Shown here: positions 32,862 through 37,070 of the stretch, one piece after another
Layout of the letters: every line of letters begins with the position of its first letter
How positions within the stretch are numbered: position 1 is the first letter of the stretch
NCBI GenBank assembly: GCA_002503845.1
Contig: DASO01000011.1
Location: forward strand, 1-37,070
Source of the DNA: Euryarchaeota archaeon UBA24
GTDB taxonomy: Archaea; Halobacteriota; Halobacteria; Halobacteriales; Hikarchaeaceae
Direction: 5' to 3'
Length of the DNA stretch: 37,070 bases
Position numbers and translations under genes: made by a program
Notes under the pieces: generated by a model
Told to the model about the DNA's origin: nothing
The model's database searches: none
What the model saw: only the letters and a program-made list of their open reading frames with translations

Positions 32862-34004
32862 TTAGTCCCACTGATTTATTTTAGTTTGTTCCACCCCATG
32901 GAAACTTAAATTGGAAACCTTTACTCCCATTTTCCTAACTGAAATTTCATGGAAATCTTTGAGGAGATCCATGGCAGAAGTGGATATTAAATTTGGGTCG
33001 TTTGTGGCAGTTCCAAAAGAAATTTCACGGGTGTGGATTTTATAAGGGGGTTCTATTACTTTAATTCCAACTGTTCGAAAAAGGGCATTATTGGAAGTTG
33101 CAATTGAGCCAACATCTTGGGAAAGCTTTTCAATTAAAGCTTTTTTTTCATCGGAATTAACGGTGATGTGTTTAAATGAAGATTCTCTGGAAATACTCTT
33201 TTTAGGACCCATGGGAATTACTTTTTTAGAATCCTCTCCGCGGGAAAGTATAGAAAGTGAAATCCCCTTATTACCGTATTTATTTTTAAGATCCCCAGTG
33301 GGAATGGTAGCCAACTCCCCTATGAGTTTTATCCCATCGGAATGGAGAGATTTCGCAGTGACTGGCCCAATTCCAGGTAGATTTTCTATAGGCAAGTTGG
33401 AGAGGAATTCTTTGGTTTGTTCGGGTTTGACAACTACGATTCCCTTTGGTTTTTCAATCGAACTAGCCATTTTTGCGATACTCATAGAGGGGGCAACGCC
33501 AATACTTGAAGGAACACCTACTACAGACTCTATTTCATCTCTCAAAATTTGAGAAAAATTAGATGAAGAAGCCCAAGTTGTTTTACTTGTTACATCCAAA
33601 TAGGCTTCATCTATACTAACATGTCGGGCGACATCTGAAAAATCTTCAAGGACGGTTCTTACACTTTGGGAAATTTCCCTGTAAAAGTTTTTGTCGGCAG
33701 TGCGGTAGTAGCAAGAAGGTTCAAATGAAGGATTAAGTTCCTTGTCAGGGAGGATAGAGAGAGCTTTGGAAATATTCATTGCGCTTTTGATGCCTAAATC
33801 CCTGGCCTCGTAACTCGCAGTCGCTACCGCACCTCTAGATTCGCCGGGAGTATAATTCATTCCTACTATAACAGGTTGACCAATCAGATCGGGTTCGCGT
33901 AAACGTTCGCAGGAGACATAGAAACAATCCATATCTATATGGATGACTATCTGATCAGAGATATATTTTTTTGGTGAAGAATTGAAGATATAGGAATGGT
34001 CCAC
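32862..34004 (-). CDS. dinB: Y-family DNA polymerase (DinB/Pol IV)
   Basis: A 380-residue translesion polymerase. 'IVIHIDMDCFYVSCERLREP' gives the first metal Asp and the steric-gate region, 'HVSIDEAYLDV' (about residue 131) the catalytic Asp-Glu, 'NLPGIGPVTAKSL' the thumb helix-hairpin-helix, and the little-finger domain follows from about 245. The C-terminus 'QTKINQWD' looks like a degenerate PCNA-binding box (expected Qxxhxxaa), with Asp in place of the last aromatic residue. The start is GTG 34004; a TATA element centred 27 nt upstream supports it and a leaderless message. Confidence 0.94.
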   Translation of the reverse strand: MDHSYIFNSSPKKYISDQIVIHIDMDCFYVSCERLREPDLIGQPVIVGMNYTPGESRGAVATASYEARDLGIKSAMNISKALSILPDKELNPSFEPSCYYRTADKNFYREISQSVRTVLEDFSDVARHVSIDEAYLDVTSKTTWASSSNFSQILRDEIESVVGVPSSIGVAPSMSIAKMASSIEKPKGIVVVKPEQTKEFLSNLPIENLPGIGPVTAKSLHSDGIKLIGELATIPTGDLKNKYGNKGISLSILSRGEDSKKVIPMGPKKSISRESSFKHITVNSDEKKALIEKLSQDVGSIATSNNALFRTVGIKVIEPPYKIHTREISFGTATNDPNLISTSAMDLLKDFHEISVRKMGVKVSNLSFHGVEQTKINQWD

Positions 34005-34024
34005 AAACTTCAGAAGTCCCGCAG

Positions 34025-34034
34025 AAAATTATAG
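34025..34034 (-). promoter_or_regulatory. TATA box for dinB
   Basis: The minus strand reads CTATAATTTT, centred about 27 nt upstream of the GTG start at 34004. It overlaps the stop-codon end of the membrane-protein gene (34036). Confidence 0.45.
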
Positions 34035-34035
34035 A

Positions 34036-34359
34036 TTATGGAGTGGGGGGATGGAAAATTGGAGAAGTGGGTAATCGCCCTAGTAGAAATAGAAATAAAA
34101 GGGCAAATAAAAAGAAGAAATTGGGTTCAATGAAGCCTAAAAATCCTGAAAATCCAAGGAAACCTAGATAGCCCAATTTATTACAGGGTTTTGGGAGACG
34201 TCCTAAAAGAAACAGAAAAAACAAGGCAAATGCGAGGAAAAAATCTGTGTTAACGAATCCTAAAAATCCTGAAAATCCAAGGAAACCTAGATAGCCCAAT
34301 ATATTGAAGGATCGTGCTTCGTCTAAAAGTATCTCTTCAATAGAAATGGGCTCGTCCAT
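34036..34359 (-). CDS. Small membrane protein made of two tandem 41-residue repeats
   Basis: I do not recognise a named family. The 107-residue protein contains two copies of a 41-residue unit: a Gly/Phe/Leu-rich stretch 'LGYLGFLGFSGFLGF', a short turn, and a Phe/Leu-rich helix ending 'FLLGRLP'. Each unit should give one or two membrane segments. The stretch recalls 'YLGFLGFLGF' motifs in small prokaryotic membrane proteins of unknown function. The repeats share 42 identical bases, so the duplication is recent or under conversion. It lies 18 nt after the winged-helix regulator gene and is probably co-transcribed with it. Confidence 0.7.
   Translation of the reverse strand: MDEPISIEEILLDEARSFNILGYLGFLGFSGFLGFVNTDFFLAFALFFLFLLGRLPKPCNKLGYLGFLGFSGFLGFIEPNFFFLFALLFLFLLGRLPTSPIFHPPTP
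34136..34300 (-). repeat. Tandem 123-nt duplication with a 42-nt identical core
   Basis: The 42 bases at 34136-34177 recur exactly at 34259-34300, 123 nt (41 codons) apart and in the same reading frame of the membrane-protein gene. The remainder of each unit is similar but not identical. Confidence 0.85.
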
Positions 34360-34377
34360 GGTCCACTGTTGTTGTTA

Positions 34378-34944
34378 CTAATTATTAAGAGTGTGGGATT
34401 TTGATTCTGCAGACATAGATTTGATTTCTAAAATTAAAATTCCATGCGTTTCGTCTTTTGCTTCTATAGTTCCGTCTATGGTTAATTTAGAAAGGGGGGT
34501 GGGGCCTATTCGGACTGAATCGTATTGTTTAAGATTTCGAGTTGGGCCAAGAACACGGACTTTTGCTCGGCAGAGATCGGGGTGATTCACACTAGTGAGT
34601 GTAATTTCAAGTGGCAATATGTCAGAACAGATTTCTTCGTTATGGTAAAAAAGAACTTCTGCAGGGGAATCTAATCGGGAAATGTCTAAAGCCTCATATG
34701 CAAATGCAGTAGGCCTATACCCCCCATGAGGTCCGGGGACTCCTTCCACCAAGCGCAGAGCTTTTAGACTCTGCATCTGATTTCGAATAGTACCAGGATT
34801 TTTTCCAGTTTCTTTTGCGATTGATTCCCCTTTAATTGATTTGTCAGTTGTAGAAAAGTCATAGACTGAGAAGAGATTGATGAGAGCGGTAAGAATTTGT
34901 TTTTGTACACTAGTTAATTCAACAGGGAGATAAAAAGTAGCCAC
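34378..34944 (-). CDS. Winged-helix regulator of the archaeal KGEEIA/GGYxPT type
   Basis: An N-terminal winged helix ('IKGESIAKETGKNPGTIRNQ', then 'LKALRLVEGVPGPHGGYRPT') matches the DNA-binding domain found in archaeal COG2524-like predicted regulators, where CBS domains usually follow. Here the C-terminal part (about residue 95 on) is instead a beta-rich domain ('GPTPLSKLTIDGTIEAKDE') that, from memory, is typical of haloarchaeal homologues. I start it at GTG 34944, reading '(M)ATFYLPVELTS'; an ATG at 34980 is the alternative and adds 12 residues. Its targets are unknown. It follows the LLM oxidoreductase gene and precedes the membrane-protein gene on the same strand. Confidence 0.82.
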   Translation of the reverse strand: MATFYLPVELTSVQKQILTALINLFSVYDFSTTDKSIKGESIAKETGKNPGTIRNQMQSLKALRLVEGVPGPHGGYRPTAFAYEALDISRLDSPAEVLFYHNEEICSDILPLEITLTSVNHPDLCRAKVRVLGPTRNLKQYDSVRIGPTPLSKLTIDGTIEAKDETHGILILEIKSMSAESKSHTLNN

Positions 34945-34991
34945 GGTTGAGATGTAGAAAGGGGAAGAACATAAACTCAAGGATTGGTTTA

Positions 34992-36014
34992 TCAGAAGTA
35001 GGGAGATAGTACCATATCTGAAAAAAGTTTTAGGCTTTTAAACCTCCCATTTTCACCGTTGACCCTGGCTACGATGGTAAAATTAGTTATTCCAGATTCG
35101 AAAAAGGAATGAAACCTTTCTGAACAGTATTCGGGAGTTCCGCAGAGTACGAATTGTTCGATGATGGAAAATGGGACTTCGTCGCGGAGTTCTTTTGTTG
35201 TTAAAGAATCCAAGTCAAGATTTGTCACGTGTTCTATTTCTTTTTGGGAAGCTCCGCCACGTTGTAAGGCTTCTAAATTAGCTTGATTTGAAACTCGAGT
35301 TGCAATATGCCGGGTCACTCCATCTAGAGCCACGTCGGCGTCTGATGCTATTGAGAGTGAAGCAAAACATCTTAGATCAAGGTTGGCTATATCTCTATTG
35401 ACGGATTTTGCTCCAATGGAGATTCTATCACGGGCATAGTCCATCCCTTCAGAAGAAAGTAAACCACCTCCAATAAAAACCCCATCTGCGAATTTACCTG
35501 CTAGAGATAGAAGTGATGGCCCCCGCCCTCCAACGTAAATGGGAATGGGAGAAGGGGGAGTGTTGAACTCAAGTGATGCGTCATGGAGCTCGAATTCTTC
35601 GCGTATCATTGTTGTTTTTTCTCCAGAAAGTAAACTCCTTATCGCGATGATTGAATCTTTGCAGGCTCCTATAGATCTTGTCTGATCGTAACCAAATGGC
35701 CCGACTCCATGGCCCCCTAGTCCAATCCCAAGAACTGCCCTGCCATTAGAAATTTCATCGATAGTTGCTATTGATGCAGCGGTTAACCCGGGATTTCGGG
35801 AAAAGGGATTGGTTACTGCGGGACCAACCCATATATGATTGGTATTATGTGCAGCGAATGCAGACCATGCATATGTATTTCTACGTAAAGATTGATCGGC
35901 TACTGTTAAGCCATCATAATGTAAGTTCTCAATTTCATTCACTGTCGTGCGGAATTCGTCGAATGTGGTGCTAGCAGGATAATTCACGCTAACTTGAGGA
36001 TATTTGTTTTTCAT
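34992..36014 (-). CDS. F420-dependent-type LLM-class oxidoreductase
   Basis: A 340-residue TIM-barrel protein of the luciferase-like monooxygenase superfamily, Mer/Adf branch. 'YDGLTVADQSL' and 'HIWVGPAVTNPFSRNPGLTA' line the barrel, 'GRAVLGIGLGG' binds the cofactor phosphate, and 'PIPIYVGGRGPSLLSLAGKFADGV' split over the middle is typical of F420 users. It probably reduces or oxidises a small substrate with F420; methylene-tetrahydromethanopterin reductase is one possibility. I start it at ATG 36014, where homology begins, not at the upstream in-frame codon at 36044. Confidence 0.87.
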   Translation of the reverse strand: MKNKYPQVSVNYPASTTFDEFRTTVNEIENLHYDGLTVADQSLRRNTYAWSAFAAHNTNHIWVGPAVTNPFSRNPGLTAASIATIDEISNGRAVLGIGLGGHGVGPFGYDQTRSIGACKDSIIAIRSLLSGEKTTMIREEFELHDASLEFNTPPSPIPIYVGGRGPSLLSLAGKFADGVFIGGGLLSSEGMDYARDRISIGAKSVNRDIANLDLRCFASLSIASDADVALDGVTRHIATRVSNQANLEALQRGGASQKEIEHVTNLDLDSLTTKELRDEVPFSIIEQFVLCGTPEYCSERFHSFFESGITNFTIVARVNGENGRFKSLKLFSDMVLSPYF

Positions 36015-36059
36015 AATCACACAAAGGGTCTTGCTGAATGCCAACTGAGATTAGCTAGG

Positions 36060-36069
36060 TTAATGTTTA
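36060..36069 (+). promoter_or_regulatory. TATA element for the epimerase gene
   Basis: TTAATGTTTA is centred about 27 nt before ATG 36093, consistent with a leaderless start. It is a weak match. Confidence 0.35.
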
Positions 36070-36092
36070 AGGAGATTGATAATGGAGTAGGT

Positions 36093-37010
36093 ATGAAAGA
36101 CTTGACCATTCTTGTCACGGGTGGGGCGGGGTTTATTGGATCAAATTTGGCAAATAGATTATCTGTTCAAAATGAAGTGATTGCGATTGATAATGAATAT
36201 CTGGGGACTCCTGATAATTTGGATAAGTCGGTGGATTTTAGACGGGTCGACGTGTTAGATGAAGATCTACCGGCAGATGTTGATATTATTTTCCATCTCG
36301 CAGCATTATCATCGTACCAAATGCACAAAGAAGATCCAATTAAAGGGGCAAGGGTGAATGTGGAAGGGTTCATCAATACTGTAAAGCAAGGAGTGGAAAG
36401 TGGGTGTGAGAGGGTAGTTTATGCATCTACTTCTTCTATATATGGAAGTAGAAAAAAACCTACATCGGAGTCGATGGTGGTAGAAGCACATACAGGTTAT
36501 GAAGCTTCTAAATTGGCTCGGGAGAGGTATGCAGAATATTTCCATAATGAGTATGGAATTCATATAGCAGGATTGCGTTTTTTTTCTGTTTACCAAGGGT
36601 ATGGTGGTAACGAATCGCATAAGGGAAAATATGCAAATATCATTGCTCAATTTGCAGAAGAAATGGCTAATGGAATTGAACCAGAAGTTTATGGGGATGG
36701 GACTCAAACACGGGATTTCACACATATTGATGATATTACTAGGGCCACTCAGATGGTTGCAGAAAGAAAAATATCGGGTGCGTATAATGTAGGAACCGGA
36801 CGGCCAGTTAGTTTTAATGAAATTGTCGATATGATCAATGTGGAATTGGGAACAGCTATAGAAGCAAAGTATATAAAAAATCCAATACCAGAATCAATTT
36901 ATGTGCATGACACTTGTGCAGATTCAACAAAAATATCTGAAGCTACAGGGTGGGTTCCCGAGATAGGATTAGAAGAGGGTATTAGAAAGGTTTGTTCTGA
37001 ATATAAATAG
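36093..37010 (+). CDS. NAD-dependent nucleotide-sugar epimerase/dehydratase
   Basis: A 305-residue extended SDR protein. 'ILVTGGAGFIGSNLANRLS' is the NAD-binding loop, 'YASTSSIYG' has the catalytic Ser/Thr, and 'GYEASKLARERYA' supplies the YxxxK pair (about 136 and 140). 'VYGDGTQTRDFTHIDDI' is the sugar-nucleotide motif of UDP-glucose 4-epimerase-like enzymes. It should supply activated sugars for surface glycans. The ATG at 36093 is chosen because homology starts there; a longer frame to 35994 overlaps the divergent LLM gene. Confidence 0.92.
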   Translation: MKDLTILVTGGAGFIGSNLANRLSVQNEVIAIDNEYLGTPDNLDKSVDFRRVDVLDEDLPADVDIIFHLAALSSYQMHKEDPIKGARVNVEGFINTVKQGVESGCERVVYASTSSIYGSRKKPTSESMVVEAHTGYEASKLARERYAEYFHNEYGIHIAGLRFFSVYQGYGGNESHKGKYANIIAQFAEEMANGIEPEVYGDGTQTRDFTHIDDITRATQMVAERKISGAYNVGTGRPVSFNEIVDMINVELGTAIEAKYIKNPIPESIYVHDTCADSTKISEATGWVPEIGLEEGIRKVCSEYK

Positions 37011-37019
37011 GAGAGGGTA

Positions 37020-37070
37020 TTAATCAATAGAATCGGTGGACCCATCCACAGGAGATTCTACATCTTCGTC
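37020..37070 (-). CDS. C-terminal end of an unknown gene with an acidic tail
   Basis: Reading the minus strand from the window edge gives 16 residues, 'DEDVESPVDGSTDSID', then TAA at 37022-37020. The composition (seven Asp or Glu) is like the acidic tails of many haloarchaeal proteins, and the position, convergent with the epimerase gene 9 bp away, fits a gene end. Too little is visible to name it, and a chance open frame of this length is possible. Confidence 0.4.
   Translation of the reverse strand, partial: DEDVESPVDGSTDSID

Noticed and set aside
35994..36092. N-terminal extension of the epimerase
   Set aside because: It overlaps the start of the divergent LLM gene, and the NAD-binding strand begins just after ATG 36093.
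1..37070. CRISPR arrays, insertion sequences, integrases, rRNA genes or attachment sites
   Set aside because: I saw no regularly spaced repeats, transposase or integrase motifs, or rRNA sequence; the only sizeable repeat is the in-gene duplication at 34136-34300.

Overview
The window looks like a chromosomal segment of a euryarchaeon related to the Halobacteria. The signs are: a tRNA-Trp with a long intron carrying a box C/D guide RNA; many TATA boxes about 25-30 nt upstream of start codons with little or no Shine-Dalgarno signal, which suggests leaderless transcripts; an archaeal MBF1 factor, archaeal-type triosephosphate isomerase and AK6-type kinase; an AglJ-like glycosyltransferase; and a gene order (aglJ-like, small haloarchaeal-type protein, leuA, ilvBNC, leuCDB, then hisC, AK6 kinase, CDP-alcohol transferase) that I recall from haloarchaea. 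Unlike typical haloarchaea the DNA is A+T-rich and the proteins are not strongly acidic. A marine sister lineage such as Hikarchaeia (Marine Group IV) would fit, but that is inference.

Region 1 (1-14.1 kb) is an accessory catabolic island. It holds the end of one molybdenum hydroxylase large subunit, a class III CoA-transferase, a carboxymuconolactone decarboxylase-like protein, a cyclase-family hydrolase, the tRNA-Trp gene, a complete three-subunit molybdenum hydroxylase (small, medium, large), a RidA deaminase, a fused ABC permease, a fumarylacetoacetate hydrolase-family enzyme, a ThDP-dependent enzyme, a UbiD decarboxylase and a CoxG-like protein. Together they suggest oxidation and carbon-skeleton breakdown of small, possibly aromatic or N-heterocyclic, organic acids. 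The substrate cannot be read from the sequence.

Region 2 (14.1-19.9 kb) is a cell-surface region: a membrane acyltransferase, a three-gene operon (GT2 glycosyltransferase, GT4 glycosyltransferase, secreted lipoprotein), the AglJ-like transferase and a small haloarchaeal-type protein.

Region 3 (19.9-27.8 kb) makes branched-chain amino acids: leuA from its own promoter, then a tightly packed ilvB-ilvN-ilvC-leuC-leuD-leuB operon. Two regulatory oddities sit here. leuA has no ATG/GTG/TTG in frame early enough to make a working enzyme, while an ATG in another frame lies at the right distance from the promoter. ilvB is preceded by a 24-codon valine-rich ORF whose stop codon lies in the loop of a hairpin, resembling an attenuation leader.

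Region 4 (27.8-37.07 kb) is mostly core: a UPF0173 hydrolase, a second FAH-family enzyme, hisC, an AK6 kinase, a CDP-alcohol phosphatidyltransferase, MBF1, tpiA, a Y-family polymerase, a duplicated-repeat membrane protein, a winged-helix regulator, an F420-type (LLM) oxidoreductase, a sugar-nucleotide epimerase, and the acidic tail of one more gene at the edge. No gene-free stretch exceeds 300 bases; the longest, 21218-21447, is the ilvB leader.
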